Shown: positions 1 to 11,361 of the stretch, one piece after another
Layout: the number at the start of each line of letters is the position of its first letter
Position numbering within the stretch: the stretch's first letter is position 1
Position numbers and translations under genes: made by a program
From: Exiguobacterium qingdaonense
GTDB taxonomy: Bacteria > Bacillota > Bacilli > Exiguobacteriales > Exiguobacteriaceae
Assembly: GCF_018617855.1 (NCBI RefSeq)
Contig: NZ_JACSKY010000005.1
Coordinates: 62,001 to 126,000, forward strand
Reading direction: 5' to 3'
DNA length: 64,000 nt
Notes under the pieces: generated by a model
The model's database searches: none
Told to the model about the DNA's origin: nothing
What the model saw: only the letters and a program-made list of their open reading frames with translations

Positions 1-317
1 TTCTCCTCGGCGAGACGGAGTGACATCACGCCACCTAGCGAGAGTCCACAGACGACGATCTCCTCATGCCCTTTGTCGACGAGTGTCTGATAGGCGTTCA
101 AGACGTCTTCCCACCAGTCCTTTGGTCCATATTGGAGTAACTCTTCCGGTGGGACGGCATGACCTCGATAGATCGGTCCCATACATGTGTATCCTTCTTT
201 TTGAAGGAAGCGGCCGAGCATGCGGACATCCGCGCTCGATCCAGTGAAGCCATGTAACATCAACACGGCACGTGGTCCGCCTTCGAAGAAGAACGGTTTC
301 GGTGCAGTTACTTTCAT
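1..317 (-). CDS. est: Carboxylesterase Est (5' part, runs off the window)
   Basis: This is an alpha/beta hydrolase of the Est/YvaK carboxylesterase family, which hydrolyses short-chain esters in the cytoplasm. Only the N-terminal ~105 residues are in the window. Visible are the oxyanion-hole motif HGFTG near residue 20 and the nucleophile elbow GLSLGG near residue 90. The Asp and His of the triad lie outside. An ATG at 329 abuts the GAGGAG site, so the ATG at 317 (start [11 protein letters not shown], as in Bacillus) is preferred. It follows secG, the usual Bacillales order secG-est-rnr-smpB. Identification is firm; the start is likely. Confidence 0.9.
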   Translation of the reverse strand, partial: MKVTAPKPFFFEGGPRAVLMLHGFTGSSADVRMLGRFLQKEGYTCMGPIYRGHAVPPEELLQYGPKDWWEDVLNAYQTLVDKGHEEIVVCGLSLGGVMSLRLAEE

Positions 318-364
318 GTCGTACGTCATCTCCTCGTCTCTACATTATTCCCAAAAAATAATTC

Positions 365-412
365 GAAAAAACAAAAGCTGACCGCCTCACGTGAAAATCG
401 AGAACGATCAGC
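365..412 (-). terminator. Probable terminator of secG
   Basis: Inverted repeat GCTGATCG/CGGTCAGC (one G-U pair, ~20-nt loop) followed on the minus strand by a T-rich run (365-376). It lies between secG and est, so it may act as an attenuator rather than a full stop. Confidence 0.6.
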
Positions 413-419
413 CTTATCA

Positions 420-644
420 TCATAATGATGCGACTAGTAATCCTAAAATGAAAAACAAAGTGCCTAGTACAGCTGCAGTTCGGTTCAAAACAGCATCGAA
501 GCCGCGTGCTTTCTGGCGTCCGAACAACTGCTCCGCGCCACCTGCAATCGCTCCAAGACCTTGCGACCGACCTGACATGAGCAGTACGACGACAATCAAT
601 AAGACAGCCACGACAAGTAGGCTGATTGTAGCGATCGTTTGCAT
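420..644 (-). CDS. secG: Preprotein translocase subunit SecG
   Basis: SecG is the small auxiliary subunit of the SecYEG channel that exports unfolded proteins across the cytoplasmic membrane. The 74-residue product has two hydrophobic segments (about residues 5-23 and 55-73) around a Gly-rich cytoplasmic loop containing GRSQGLGA, the typical SecG layout and length. A GGAGG site lies 9 nt before the ATG. It is followed by est as in other Bacillales. SecA, its motor partner, is encoded at 47149-49671. Confidence 0.95.
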   Translation of the reverse strand: MQTIATISLLVVAVLLIVVVLLMSGRSQGLGAIAGGAEQLFGRQKARGFDAVLNRTAAVLGTLFFILGLLVASL

Positions 645-717
645 AGTAGTCAGTTCCTCCTTCTATTTACACGCCTTTTATTATATAGAAGTTATCAATA
701 AAACACCAGCATTCAAA

Positions 718-1605
718 TTATCGGGACGGGTAGCTGAACCCTTCCCCGATGACTTCCTTCACCTGGTGGATGACGACGAAGGCGCGGTCGTCCGTCACTT
801 GGACGATTTTTTTGAGCGGCGCGATCTGACGTTTGTCGACAATCATATACAGCATGTTCTTATCCTGCTTCGTATAGTAGCCATGTCCATGGATGATCGT
901 CGCCGAGCGGCCGAGCGTCTCTGTCAAGACGACGGCGAGCTCTTCTTGCTTGTCGCTGATGATCGTGACGGCCTTGCGGATGTTGAGCCCTTCCGCGACG
1001 AGGTCGATGACCCACGAACCGATGATGATGGCGATGAGCGTATAGAGGACGACCTGTTCCCCTAAGAAGAAGCCGGATGTCGCGACGACGATCGCGTCGA
1101 TGATGAACATCGAGACGGCGACGCTCAAATGGAGATAACGCTCCATGAGCCGGGCGATGATGACGCCCCCTCCGGTCGTCCCGCCGACACGGAGCACCAT
1201 ACCGATCCCGGCCCCAATCATGATCCCGGCATAGACGGCCGCGAGCAGCTTATCCTCGGCCGGGCTCCCCCAGTCATGCGTCAGACTAAGGAAGAATGAC
1301 GTCGCGACGACGGCGACGACCGAATAGACCATTGTCCGGCGGTCGAGCAGTTTGTAGCCGACGATGAAGAGGATCCCGTTCCCGATGATCGACGTGAGCC
1401 CAAGGTCCCAGCCGAACACGTAGTACAGGATGATCGTGACCCCGAGCAGGCCACCTTCCGAGAAGTCGTTCGGTACGGTGAAGTAGTTGACCCCGAATGA
1501 GAGAATGAATGAGCCCGCGATGATCCAGGCGATGTCCTTCACCGAGATGGTTTGTAGCTTGCGCCATACTTGTTGACGCAATAGATGTTGCTGTTGACGT
1601 TTCAT
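718..1605 (-). CDS. YitT/DUF2179 family membrane protein
   Basis: A 295-residue integral membrane protein of the YitT family (DUF161 membrane part plus C-terminal DUF2179), whose biochemical role is unknown. About five hydrophobic helices occupy residues 27-200, with Gly-rich GGTTGGG near 143. The soluble C-terminal DUF2179 domain spans roughly 215-290. An AAGGAGG site precedes the ATG at 1605. A second member of the family is encoded at 45075-45932, so the two are paralogues. The gene is transcribed on its own, downstream of the glycosyltransferase operon terminator. Confidence 0.85.
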   Translation of the reverse strand: MKRQQQHLLRQQVWRKLQTISVKDIAWIIAGSFILSFGVNYFTVPNDFSEGGLLGVTIILYYVFGWDLGLTSIIGNGILFIVGYKLLDRRTMVYSVVAVVATSFFLSLTHDWGSPAEDKLLAAVYAGIMIGAGIGMVLRVGGTTGGGVIIARLMERYLHLSVAVSMFIIDAIVVATSGFFLGEQVVLYTLIAIIIGSWVIDLVAEGLNIRKAVTIISDKQEELAVVLTETLGRSATIIHGHGYYTKQDKNMLYMIVDKRQIAPLKKIVQVTDDRAFVVIHQVKEVIGEGFSYPSR

Positions 1606-1624
1606 ATATGTCCTCCTTCCACAG

Positions 1625-1653
1625 AAAAAAGACCGCGGCCAAAGCCGCAGTCT
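1625..1653 (-). terminator. Terminator of the galU-glycosyltransferase operon
   Basis: GC-rich hairpin GACTGCGGC/GCCGCGGTC with a TTTG loop, followed by a T-run on the minus strand, just after the stop codon of the 1659-2993 gene. Confidence 0.9.
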
Positions 1654-1658
1654 TAAGA

Positions 1659-2993
1659 TTATACTGGCTTTGGCGCACCGTCTTTCATAATCGGCAACTT
1701 GCGTTCCGCGGCGTTCGCGTAGACGTTCAAGAGTGCCTCTTTTTCCAAATCCCAGTTGTATTTCTCACGCGCGGTCTTCGTGTTCTCTTTGACGCGCGCA
1801 TAAAGTGCTTGGTCTTCAAGCAATCGGTTGACGCCGTCCGCGATCGATCGTGGATCGTGCGAATCGACGAGCACCCCGACGTCGTTTCCGGCGACGACCC
1901 GTTCGATTTCAGGGAAGTCACATGAGACGACCGGTACTTCGGCCATCAAATACTCAAACAATTTGTTCGACGAGGCCGAGTAGTGATTGAAGCAGACGTT
2001 ATTCAATACTTGGAAGCCTAGGTAGGCGTTCATCGTATAGTAAGGTAACGCTTCGACCGGTACTTTGTCAATCATCTTGACGCGGTCACCGACCCCTTCT
2101 GTCTCGATCATCTGTTGAATCGTCGGTTTGAGTTTCCCGTCCCCGATCATGACGAGCGTGCCTTCTTTGAAGTCTTTCGCCGCGAGCACGAGCTGTTCGA
2201 GACCGCGCCCGGCTTGCACACCGCCTTGGTACAAGAGGATCTTCTCGTCTTTTGGCAAGTCGAGGAGCGCATGCAAGTCCTTACGGAGCGAGAAGTCGAG
2301 CGGACGGTAGAACGGATAGTTATGGAGCACGTACGGATAGAATCCGTATAACTCTTCGTTATGTGCCGCACGCGTATGGTTCTCGACCATCATCGTATCG
2401 ACGAACGGCAAGAGCCAGCCTTCAAGGTTACTTTGGATGTAGCCATAACCGGTACGGTCCGTCTGTACTTCGTGTGAATCATAGACGATTCGACCTTTAT
2501 TGAACACTTTTCCGGCGAGGAGCGCCTGCGGGAGCGTGTTCAAATCGTTCGCATGGTAAAAGTCATACGATTTTTTCGTCGAAGCGAATACCATCTCGAG
2601 CATCGCGCTCGCATTGACGATCTGCTTCCGTACTTGTGGCAACAAGACCGCCCCGACGGCCGCCCCGAGCGCAAGCATCGTGAACGGCGCGAGCAAGAAC
2701 AACCCGGCACCGACGAGTCCGGCACCGATCTGACGGGTCCGCTTCTCGCTCACCCATTGATACGTCTTCTTCGCGAACTTGAGCGCGTTGACGAGAATTG
2801 ACGGCTGACGCTTCACGCGGATGACGCGGAATCCTTCCGGACGCATCTCTTCTTTTGGAAGCTCTTTATTTTTCGGGTCTTGAAGCGCGATCAAATCGAC
2901 TTCATAGCCTGCCTCGGCGAGTGCCGAGCACTCACGAAGGACGCGCGCATCATTCGTAAAATGGTTCCATACAAACATACATACTGACTTCAT
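1659..2993 (-). CDS. Glycosyltransferase, GT4-like, surface polysaccharide synthesis
   Basis: A 444-residue GT-B fold glycosyltransferase that probably adds a sugar from a nucleotide donor to a cell-surface polysaccharide or lipid-linked glycan. The N-terminal Rossmann half begins at residue 1 (MFVWNHFTNDARVL). A hydrophobic stretch near residues 95-120 may contact the membrane. The C-terminal half carries the donor-binding region with LFEYLMAEVPVV near residue 350, typical of family 4. The start at 2993 overlaps the stop of the upstream glycosyltransferase by four bases (ATGA) and has its own GGAGG, so the two are translationally coupled. Donor and acceptor cannot be told from sequence. Confidence 0.85.
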   Translation of the reverse strand: MKSVCMFVWNHFTNDARVLRECSALAEAGYEVDLIALQDPKNKELPKEEMRPEGFRVIRVKRQPSILVNALKFAKKTYQWVSEKRTRQIGAGLVGAGLFLLAPFTMLALGAAVGAVLLPQVRKQIVNASAMLEMVFASTKKSYDFYHANDLNTLPQALLAGKVFNKGRIVYDSHEVQTDRTGYGYIQSNLEGWLLPFVDTMMVENHTRAAHNEELYGFYPYVLHNYPFYRPLDFSLRKDLHALLDLPKDEKILLYQGGVQAGRGLEQLVLAAKDFKEGTLVMIGDGKLKPTIQQMIETEGVGDRVKMIDKVPVEALPYYTMNAYLGFQVLNNVCFNHYSASSNKLFEYLMAEVPVVSCDFPEIERVVAGNDVGVLVDSHDPRSIADGVNRLLEDQALYARVKENTKTAREKYNWDLEKEALLNVYANAAERKLPIMKDGAPKPV

Positions 2994-4207
2994 CGTGTTT
3001 CCTCCATCACTAACTGTTGTACGACTTGATCTAACACGTCGATATTCTCTTCCCAACATAGATTCTCTTTGACGTAACGAATCCCGTTCGCCCCGAGCGC
3101 CTCCCGTAGGTCCGGTCGGTCGAGGAGTTTCCGCAGGATTCGCTCAATCTCATCGATGTCACGCCTCCGTGACACGTAGCCGACTTCCGCCGCTTCAATG
3201 ACATTCGCCGCATGGCCTGACACTGCTGCGACAATCGGTTTGCCGACCGCCATATAGTCGATCAGTTTCCCAGGGATGACCGTATCGAACACTTCTTGCT
3301 CGATCAGGCTGACGAACGCGACGTCCGCATTTTTAATCGCCTGGAACGCCTCGGTGCGTGGCATCGCCTCGAGGAACAAGAAGTTTTGGAAGCCACGGTC
3401 TTTAATCGTCTGCTTCAACTCTTCTTTCCGATAGCCGTAGCCGATCAGTTTGAAGTGAATCCGCGGTTCGTCCCGGAATCGTTCGGCGAGTTCGAGCAGT
3501 AGGGACACGTCCTGGGCAAGCCCCATGTTCCCGGCGTATAAGATCTCCATCCGGTCGTCCGGCGGAATCGTCCGCTCGAGCGTGCGCTCCGCTTCCCGAA
3601 TCGAGTTCGGCATGTAGTGGATCTTCTCGTTCGGCACACCGCGCTGACGAAGATAGCTGCGGAACCCTTCCGAGTTGATGATGACTTCATCGGCGACACG
3701 ATACAGTCGCTTCTCCATCCAAAACGCCGGCGTGAGCACCCAATCGTACTTGAACACACCGACCCCTTTCACCGACTCCGGCCAGAGGTCACGGACGTCC
3801 AAGATGAACGGGACGCCATATTTTCGTTTCGCATAGGCACCGACAAACGCCATAAAAAAAGAAGGGGTCGTCGCAAAGACGACGTCTGGCTTCAATTCGA
3901 GCTTACGGACGGCACGGATTCCTTTGACCATCTGTTCGAGGAACAGGAAGAGACGACTGACCATGTTGGACGTATGTTTCCGTTTCTTCGTGATGAGTCG
4001 TTTGATGAACGGTTGGTCGTTCAACTCCCGGTCGTTCCAGAAGCGGTCGTCCTGGTACATATCAAAGCTCGGGTATGAAGGAGCGGCCGTGATGACCTCG
4101 ACTTCATACCCGCGCTGTTTCATCAAATGCGTAATGTTTTGCATCCGGTTGCCGGCACTGCCGATCTCCGGATAATAGTTTTGACACACCATAAGCATTG
4201 TTTTCAA
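2990..4207 (-). CDS. Glycosyltransferase family 4 (WcaI-like)
   Basis: A ~405-residue GT-B glycosyltransferase. The N-terminus (CQNYYPEIGSAGNRM) is typical of WcaI/WbuB-type GT4 enzymes, and the C-terminal half contains PGKLIDYMAVGKPIV, the donor-binding segment. It lies between galU and a second glycosyltransferase, so it probably builds a UDP-glucose-dependent surface glycan. The start is uncertain: a TTG at 4207 sits 8 nt after AAGGTG, while a GTG at 4216 is too close and an ATG at 4198 too far. The galU stop codon overlaps this ribosome-binding site, implying coupling. Confidence 0.85.
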   Translation of the reverse strand: MKTMLMVCQNYYPEIGSAGNRMQNITHLMKQRGYEVEVITAAPSYPSFDMYQDDRFWNDRELNDQPFIKRLITKKRKHTSNMVSRLFLFLEQMVKGIRAVRKLELKPDVVFATTPSFFMAFVGAYAKRKYGVPFILDVRDLWPESVKGVGVFKYDWVLTPAFWMEKRLYRVADEVIINSEGFRSYLRQRGVPNEKIHYMPNSIREAERTLERTIPPDDRMEILYAGNMGLAQDVSLLLELAERFRDEPRIHFKLIGYGYRKEELKQTIKDRGFQNFLFLEAMPRTEAFQAIKNADVAFVSLIEQEVFDTVIPGKLIDYMAVGKPIVAAVSGHAANVIEAAEVGYVSRRRDIDEIERILRKLLDRPDLREALGANGIRYVKENLCWEENIDVLDQVVQQLVMEETR

Positions 4208-4219
4208 GAATAACACACC

Positions 4220-5101
4220 TTACTGTTGATCAAGTTCGTCCACGAGCCGTTTCAATAAGGCATGGACGTCATCTTTTAAATCGGGATCGCTGAGCGCATG
4301 ACAAATCGTCGTCTCGACGAATCCGATCGGCTCCCCGACGTCGTAACGTCGACCGTCGAACTCGTAGGCGAATACCGTCTGCTCCTCATTCAAGCGTGCG
4401 ATCGCATCCGTCAATTGAATCTCGCCCCCGGCTCCCGCCTCTTGCCCGGATAACGCCTCGAAGACGTCCGGCTTTAAGATGTAGCGGCCGAGGATGGCGA
4501 AGTTCGACGGGGCCTCATCGACGGGCGGTTTCTCGACGAACGTCCGGACCGGGATGAGCTTCCCTTCGACGGCAAGCGGGTCAATTATACCATATCGATT
4601 CGTCATTTCATACGGGACACGCTGCACCCCGATGATTGAACGTTCATGTGCCTCATACTGGTCAATCAATTGCTTCGTCGCCGGCACATCCGATTCGATG
4701 ATATCGTCTCCAAGTAAGACGGCAAACGGCTCATCTCCGATAAATTTTCGGGCGCACCAGATCGCGTGACCAAGACCTTTTGGCTCCTGTTGGCGTATGT
4801 AGTGAATGTTCGCCAAGTTCGAAGAGTGACGGACCGATTCGAGCAGGCGCGTCTTCCCTTTCGATTCGAGGTTTTGTTCCAATTCGAGCGCACGGTCGAA
4901 GTGGTCTTCAATCGCCCGTTTGTTCTTCCCCGTGACGATGATGATGTCCTCGATGCCTGAGGCGACGGCCTCCTCGACGATGAACTGGATCGTCGGCTTG
5001 TTGACGATCGGCAACATTTCTTTTGGCATGGCTTTCGTGGCAGGAAGGAAGCGGGTGCCGAGACCGGCGGCTGGGATGATGGCTTTTCGTACTCGTGTCA
5101 T
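4220..5101 (-). CDS. galU: UTP-glucose-1-phosphate uridylyltransferase
   Basis: GalU (GtaB) makes UDP-glucose from UTP and glucose-1-phosphate in the cytoplasm, supplying glucosyl donors for teichoic acid, glycolipid and polysaccharide synthesis. The 293-residue product has the nucleotide-binding signature [18 protein letters not shown] near residues 11-28 and the conserved VEKP near 170. The second ATG (5101) is preferred because AAGGAG lies 9 nt before it and the N-terminus then matches B. subtilis GtaB. It is the first gene of an operon with two glycosyltransferases, which probably use its product. Confidence 0.95.
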   Translation of the reverse strand: MTRVRKAIIPAAGLGTRFLPATKAMPKEMLPIVNKPTIQFIVEEAVASGIEDIIIVTGKNKRAIEDHFDRALELEQNLESKGKTRLLESVRHSSNLANIHYIRQQEPKGLGHAIWCARKFIGDEPFAVLLGDDIIESDVPATKQLIDQYEAHERSIIGVQRVPYEMTNRYGIIDPLAVEGKLIPVRTFVEKPPVDEAPSNFAILGRYILKPDVFEALSGQEAGAGGEIQLTDAIARLNEEQTVFAYEFDGRRYDVGEPIGFVETTICHALSDPDLKDDVHALLKRLVDELDQQ

Positions 5102-5170
5102 AAGCATTGGCTCCTTTATTCGTTATGTAGAGAGTATACCCAAATATTGTGTGTTCTGACACAAAATAGA

Positions 5171-5194
5171 GGTCGTGACAAAAACGTCACGACC
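5171..5194. repeat. Perfect 9-bp inverted repeat upstream of galU
   Basis: GGTCGTGAC and GTCACGACC separated by six bases. There is no clean T-run on either side, only a T-rich stretch on the minus side. It could be a weak second terminator for the eno transcript or a protein-binding site. Confidence 0.5.
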
Positions 5195-5206
5195 AATCGT
5201 CATCTC

Positions 5207-5290
5207 GCGGAGACCCCGCAAGCGCTTAAGCGCGAGGAGGCTCCGTGGATTGCCTGCAGAAAGCATCGGTGCCGCAAAGACGGGTTGACG
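5207..5290 (+). repeat. Dispersed structured intergenic repeat, copy 1
   Basis: This ~85-nt stretch shares blocks with a second copy at 27562-27648 on the other strand: GGAGACCC, GGCTCCG, GGATTGCCTGC, GAAAGC and GCCG-AAAG. GGAG pairs with CTCC around an inner hairpin. The inner hairpin differs in sequence between the copies (AGCGC/GCGC here, GCGA/TCGC there) but still pairs. Similar GC-rich intergenic elements are common in Bacillaceae genomes; the exact family is not known to me. Confidence 0.6.
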
Positions 5291-5331
5291 ACCGAATATC
5301 GTCCCACCGTCGATTGTGCGGATGTTCCACA

Positions 5332-5363
5332 CAAAAAAACAGGCCCGCCGATTGGCGAGCCTG
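5332..5363 (-). terminator. Terminator of the glycolytic operon (after eno)
   Basis: Hairpin CAGGCTCGCC/GGCGGGCCTG with a four-base loop, followed by seven T residues on the minus strand, ten bases after the eno stop codon. Confidence 0.95.
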
Positions 5364-5373
5364 AAACAATCAA

Positions 5374-6702
<1,329 letters not shown>

Positions 6703-8241
6703 TTATTTTGTGACAATCGATGAACCAGTCATTTCAGCTGGTTGCTCTCCACCGAGAAGGTCGAGAAGCGTTGGGGCGAGGTCGCAAAGTGCGCCTTCGA
6801 GAACTGGTTTCAGTTCGACTCCCTCTTTTGTGATGATACACGGAACAGGTTCCGTCGTGTGCGCCGTCATCGGCGATCCGTCCGGGTTCGTGACGATGTC
6901 CGCGTTCCCGTGATCCGCTGTGATGATGGCCGCGCCACCTTTGGCAAGTAATGCGTCCACTACTTTACCGAGGCATTCGTCGACCGCTTCGATCGCTTTC
7001 TTCGTCGGCTCAAGCTTCCCTGAGTGACCGACCATATCCGGGTTCGCGAAGTTGATGATATAAGCATCATACTCATCCGACTCGATTCGCTCGAGCAAGC
7101 CGTCTGTGAGTTCGTACGCACTCATTTCAGGTTGGAGGTCGTATGTCGCGACTTTCGGTGAAGGGACGAGGAGACGATCCTCACCTTCAAATGGTTTTTC
7201 TTTCTGTCCATTCAAGAAGAACGTGACGTGTGGGTACTTCTCTGTTTCTGCGGCGCGGAGTTGTTTGAATCCTTGCGCAGAGAGCGTTTCCCCGAGTGTG
7301 TTTTTCAAATCTTCCGGTGGGAAGACGATGTCTGTGTCGACGTCATCTGAGAACTTCGTCGTCGAGACGAGGAGAAGGTTCTCAGGATGGTTGTCCGAGA
7401 GAGTGAATCCTTGGAATCCAGCCTTCTCTTTGAACACTTTCGACAACTGGATCGCCCGGTCCGGACGGAAGTTGAAGAACATGATCGCGTCGTTGTCTTG
7501 AATCGTTGCGACCGGCTTGCCATCTTTTTCGATAACCGTCGGCAAGACGAACTCATCCGTCAAATCGTTCTCGTACGACTTTTTGAGAACATCGACTGCG
7601 TCCGTACCGACTTCACCTTTACCGTTTACGAGAACGTCGTATACTTTCTCGACGCGCTCCCAGCGGTTGTCGCGGTCCATGGCATAGTAGCGACCAGACA
7701 CGCTAGCGACTTGACCGACACCGAGTTCAGCGAGCTTTTCTTCTGTTTCTTTGAGGAAACCGGCTCCTGACTTCGGATCACAGTCACGGCCGTCCGTGAA
7801 CGCGTGAATGAACACTTTTTCGATGCCATGAAGTTTCGCGAACTCCACGATGGCATACATGTGATTGATGTGCGAGTGAATCCCGCCATCTGATACGAGA
7901 CCCATGATGTGGAGACTCGAATCATGTTTCTTCACATGACCTGCCAAATGGTTCATCGCCTGACGGTCGAAGAGTGAACGGTCTTTGATCGCGTTGTTGA
8001 CGCGTGAAAGTGACTGATAGACGACTCGACCGGCACCGATATTCAAGTGACCGACTTCCGAGTTGCCCATCTGTCCTTCCGGAAGACCGACGTACTCGCC
8101 TTTTGCGTTTAGGAGCGTATGTGGATACTGCTCCCAGTAGCGATCGAAATTCGGCTTGTCTGCGGCCACGACCGCGTTTCCGAACGATTCGTCACGCATC
8201 CCGAAACCATCTAAGATGATGAGGGCGACTGGTCTAGCCAT
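6703..8241 (-). CDS. gpmI: 2,3-bisphosphoglycerate-independent phosphoglycerate mutase
   Basis: GpmI interconverts 3- and 2-phosphoglycerate through a Mn-dependent phosphoserine intermediate. The 512-residue protein has ILDGFG near residue 9 and the nucleophile Ser in GNSEVGHLN near residue 62. The C-terminal metal-site motif TADHGNAD lies near residue 445. Its ATG directly follows the tpiA stop codon (TAAATG) with GGAGG upstream, so the two are coupled. Mn dependence links its activity to pH in Bacillus. Confidence 0.97.
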   Translation of the reverse strand: MARPVALIILDGFGMRDESFGNAVVAADKPNFDRYWEQYPHTLLNAKGEYVGLPEGQMGNSEVGHLNIGAGRVVYQSLSRVNNAIKDRSLFDRQAMNHLAGHVKKHDSSLHIMGLVSDGGIHSHINHMYAIVEFAKLHGIEKVFIHAFTDGRDCDPKSGAGFLKETEEKLAELGVGQVASVSGRYYAMDRDNRWERVEKVYDVLVNGKGEVGTDAVDVLKKSYENDLTDEFVLPTVIEKDGKPVATIQDNDAIMFFNFRPDRAIQLSKVFKEKAGFQGFTLSDNHPENLLLVSTTKFSDDVDTDIVFPPEDLKNTLGETLSAQGFKQLRAAETEKYPHVTFFLNGQKEKPFEGEDRLLVPSPKVATYDLQPEMSAYELTDGLLERIESDEYDAYIINFANPDMVGHSGKLEPTKKAIEAVDECLGKVVDALLAKGGAAIITADHGNADIVTNPDGSPMTAHTTEPVPCIITKEGVELKPVLEGALCDLAPTLLDLLGGEQPAEMTGSSIVTK

Positions 8242-8994
<753 letters not shown>

Positions 8995-9012
8995 CGATAT
9001 TCCTCCTCTAAA

Positions 9013-10197
9013 TTACTTGTCGTTGAGCGCCTCGACACCTGGAAGTTTCTTGCCTTCCATGAATTCGAGTGATGCGCCACCACCAGTTGAGATGTGACTC
9101 ATCTTGTCAGCAAGGCCAAACTTGGCTGCCGCAGCGGCTGAGTCGCCACCACCGATGATTGAGTATGCATCGCTGTCCGCAAGTGCTTGAGCGACACCTT
9201 TCGTTCCGTTTGCGTATTTATCGAGTTCAAATACGCCCATCGGTCCGTTCCAAACGACAAGTTTCGATTCGCGAATCGCATCCGCGTAAAGTTCGACTGT
9301 CTTCGGTCCGATATCAAGACCCATGTGATCCGCTGGGATCGAGTCGATATCGACTGGGCCGACATACGTTTCTTCGCCGAATTCTTTTGCGATGACACAG
9401 TCGACAGGCATCAAGAACTTCACGCCTTTGTCTTCTGCTTTCTTCATGAATTGACGAGCGAGGTCAAGCTTATCCTCTTCAAGGAGTGACGTCCCGACTT
9501 CGTGCCCGAGTGCTTTCGAGAACGTATACGAGAGTCCGCCACCGATGATGAGTGTGTCAACGATGTCAAGAAGGTGGTCGATGACCCCAATCTTGTCCGC
9601 CACTTTCGAACCGCCGATAATCGCCGTAAACGGACGATCTGGGTTTAAAAGAGCTTTACCGAGGACTTCAAGTTCTTTTTCCATCAAAAGACCTGATACG
9701 GCTGTGTCCACGTGGTGTGCAATCCCTTCAGTCGAAGCGTGTGCACGGTGAGCCGCGCCGAATGCGTCGTTGACGTATACGTCAGCAAGTGCTGCGAATC
9801 CTTTTGCAAGTTCAGCGTCGTTCTTCGTTTCACCAGGGTAGAAACGAACGTTCTCTAAAACGACGACATCGCCTTCAGAGAGTTTAGCGACCGCTTCTTC
9901 TGCGACCGGACCATATGCTTCTTCGACGAGCGGTACATCTTTTCCGAGGAGCTCAGCGAGACGCTTCGCTACTGGAGCAAGTGAGAACTCAGGGTTCTTC
10001 TCGCCTTTTGGACGGCCGAGGTGGCTCGCGAGGACGAGTTTCGCACCACCGTCAAGCAAGTGCTTGATTGTTGGAAGTGCGGCTTGGATCCGAGTTTCGT
10101 CTTGGATGACGCCATCTTTGAGTGGAACGTTGAAGTCAACGCGGCAAAAGACGCGTTTCCCATTTACATCGATGTCACGAATAGACTGTTTGTTCAT
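9013..10197 (-). CDS. pgk: Phosphoglycerate kinase
   Basis: Pgk transfers phosphate from 1,3-bisphosphoglycerate to ADP. The 394-residue protein matches the Bacillus length. The N-terminal substrate motif RVDFNVPL lies near residue 18 and the C-terminal nucleotide motif [13 protein letters not shown] near 350. The ATG at 10197 is chosen over an in-frame ATG at 10212 because GGAGG lies 8 nt before it and [11 protein letters not shown] aligns with Bacillus Pgk. A stable stem-loop lies between gapA and this gene. Confidence 0.97.
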   Translation of the reverse strand: MNKQSIRDIDVNGKRVFCRVDFNVPLKDGVIQDETRIQAALPTIKHLLDGGAKLVLASHLGRPKGEKNPEFSLAPVAKRLAELLGKDVPLVEEAYGPVAEEAVAKLSEGDVVVLENVRFYPGETKNDAELAKGFAALADVYVNDAFGAAHRAHASTEGIAHHVDTAVSGLLMEKELEVLGKALLNPDRPFTAIIGGSKVADKIGVIDHLLDIVDTLIIGGGLSYTFSKALGHEVGTSLLEEDKLDLARQFMKKAEDKGVKFLMPVDCVIAKEFGEETYVGPVDIDSIPADHMGLDIGPKTVELYADAIRESKLVVWNGPMGVFELDKYANGTKGVAQALADSDAYSIIGGGDSAAAAAKFGLADKMSHISTGGGASLEFMEGKKLPGVEALNDK

Positions 10198-10238
10198 AAC
10201 TTTCGCCTCCATATGTCGTGCGTGTTATTTCATAAATA

Positions 10239-10267
10239 GAGCGGATAACAATCTCTTGTTTCCGCTC
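10239..10267 (-). promoter_or_regulatory. Stem-loop in the gapA-pgk intergenic RNA
   Basis: GAGCGGA plus AACAA pairs with TTGTT plus TCCGCTC around a GAGA loop, with one bulge. No long T-run follows, so it looks like an mRNA-stabilising or processing structure, or a leaky terminator that lowers distal expression. Confidence 0.55.
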
Positions 10268-10294
10268 CTATTTGATTCTATTTAGTTCACGAAC

Positions 10295-11302
10295 TTACTT
10301 CGCAATGTTAGCGAAGTGCTTAACTGTGCGAACCAATTGTGCAGTGTAAGACATTTCGTTGTCGTACCAAGAAACCGTCTTAACGAGTTGCTTGTCGCCA
10401 ACTGTCATTACTTTTGTTTGTGTCGCATCGAAGAGTGAACCGTATGTGATTCCAACGATGTCAGAAGAAACGATTTCGTCTTCAGTGTAACCGAATGACT
10501 CGTTCGCTGCCGCTTTCATTGCTGCGTTTACTTCGTCAACAGATACTTGCTTGTCGAGTACAGTGACGAGCTCAGTGAGTGAACCTGTAGCAACTGGTAC
10601 ACGTTGTGCAGCACCGTCAAGTTTTCCTTGAAGTTCAGGAATTACGAGACCGATTGCTTTCGCAGCACCTGTCGTGTTAGGAACGATGTTTGCTGCAGCT
10701 GCACGCGCACGACGGAAGTCACCTTTCGGGTGCGGAGCGTCAAGCGTGTTTTGGTCGCCAGTGTAAGCGTGGATTGTCGTCATGAGACCTTCAACGATTC
10801 CGAACTGGTCTTGAAGAACTTTAGCCATTGGTGCCAAGCAGTTTGTTGTACATGAAGCACCTGAGATGACTGTTTCAGAACCATCAAGGATGTCGTGGTT
10901 CGTGTTGTAAACGACAGTCTTCATGTCACCTGTGGCAGGAGCCGAGATGACAACTTTTTTCGCGCCAGCTTTCAAGTGAAGCTCAGCTTTTTCTTTAGAA
11001 GTGAAGAATCCAGTACATTCGAGAACGATGTCTACACCGAGGTCTCCCCATGGAAGTTCTTCAGGGTTACGGTTTGCAAGCGTAACGACTTTCTCTCCGT
11101 TTACGAGGAAGTGATCGTCATGAACTTCAACGTCTCCGTCGAAACGACCTTGTGTCGTGTCATACTTGAGAAGGTGCGCAAGCATCTTCGTGTCCGTCAA
11201 ATCGTTGATCGCAACAACTTCGATTCCTTCGTTCTTGATGATCTCGCGGAATGCTAAACGACCGATACGTCCAAATCCGTTAATACCAACTTTTACTGCC
11301 AT
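10295..11302 (-). CDS. gapA: Glyceraldehyde-3-phosphate dehydrogenase, NAD-dependent, glycolytic
   Basis: GapA oxidises glyceraldehyde-3-phosphate to 1,3-bisphosphoglycerate with NAD. The 335-residue protein starts [18 protein letters not shown], the Rossmann signature. The catalytic Cys is in [13 protein letters not shown] near residue 152. AAGGAGG lies 7 nt before the ATG at 11302, so the upstream in-frame extension is not used. It directly follows cggR, identifying it as the glycolytic rather than gluconeogenic paralogue. Strong codon bias. Confidence 0.98.
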   Translation of the reverse strand: MAVKVGINGFGRIGRLAFREIIKNEGIEVVAINDLTDTKMLAHLLKYDTTQGRFDGDVEVHDDHFLVNGEKVVTLANRNPEELPWGDLGVDIVLECTGFFTSKEKAELHLKAGAKKVVISAPATGDMKTVVYNTNHDILDGSETVISGASCTTNCLAPMAKVLQDQFGIVEGLMTTIHAYTGDQNTLDAPHPKGDFRRARAAAANIVPNTTGAAKAIGLVIPELQGKLDGAAQRVPVATGSLTELVTVLDKQVSVDEVNAAMKAAANESFGYTEDEIVSSDIVGITYGSLFDATQTKVMTVGDKQLVKTVSWYDNEMSYTAQLVRTVKHFANIAK

Positions 11303-11337
11303 GTTAATTTCCTCCTTAGGGTAGAAGCTATTTATTG

Positions 11338-11361
11338 AAGAGCCAACGGGGGTCAACTCTT
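11338..11361 (-). promoter_or_regulatory. Stem-loop at the cggR-gapA junction
   Basis: Ten paired bases (AAGAGTTGAC/GTTGGCTCTT, three wobble pairs) with a CCCC loop, beginning at the cggR stop codon. In B. subtilis the cggR-gapA transcript is cut near this point and a stem-loop protects the gapA part. The position here suggests the same arrangement. Confidence 0.55.

Noticed and set aside
391-1065. Long plus-strand open frame opposite secG and the YitT gene
   Set aside because: It is a high-GC antisense shadow rich in Asp and Arg; the opposite strand encodes recognisable proteins with ribosome-binding sites.
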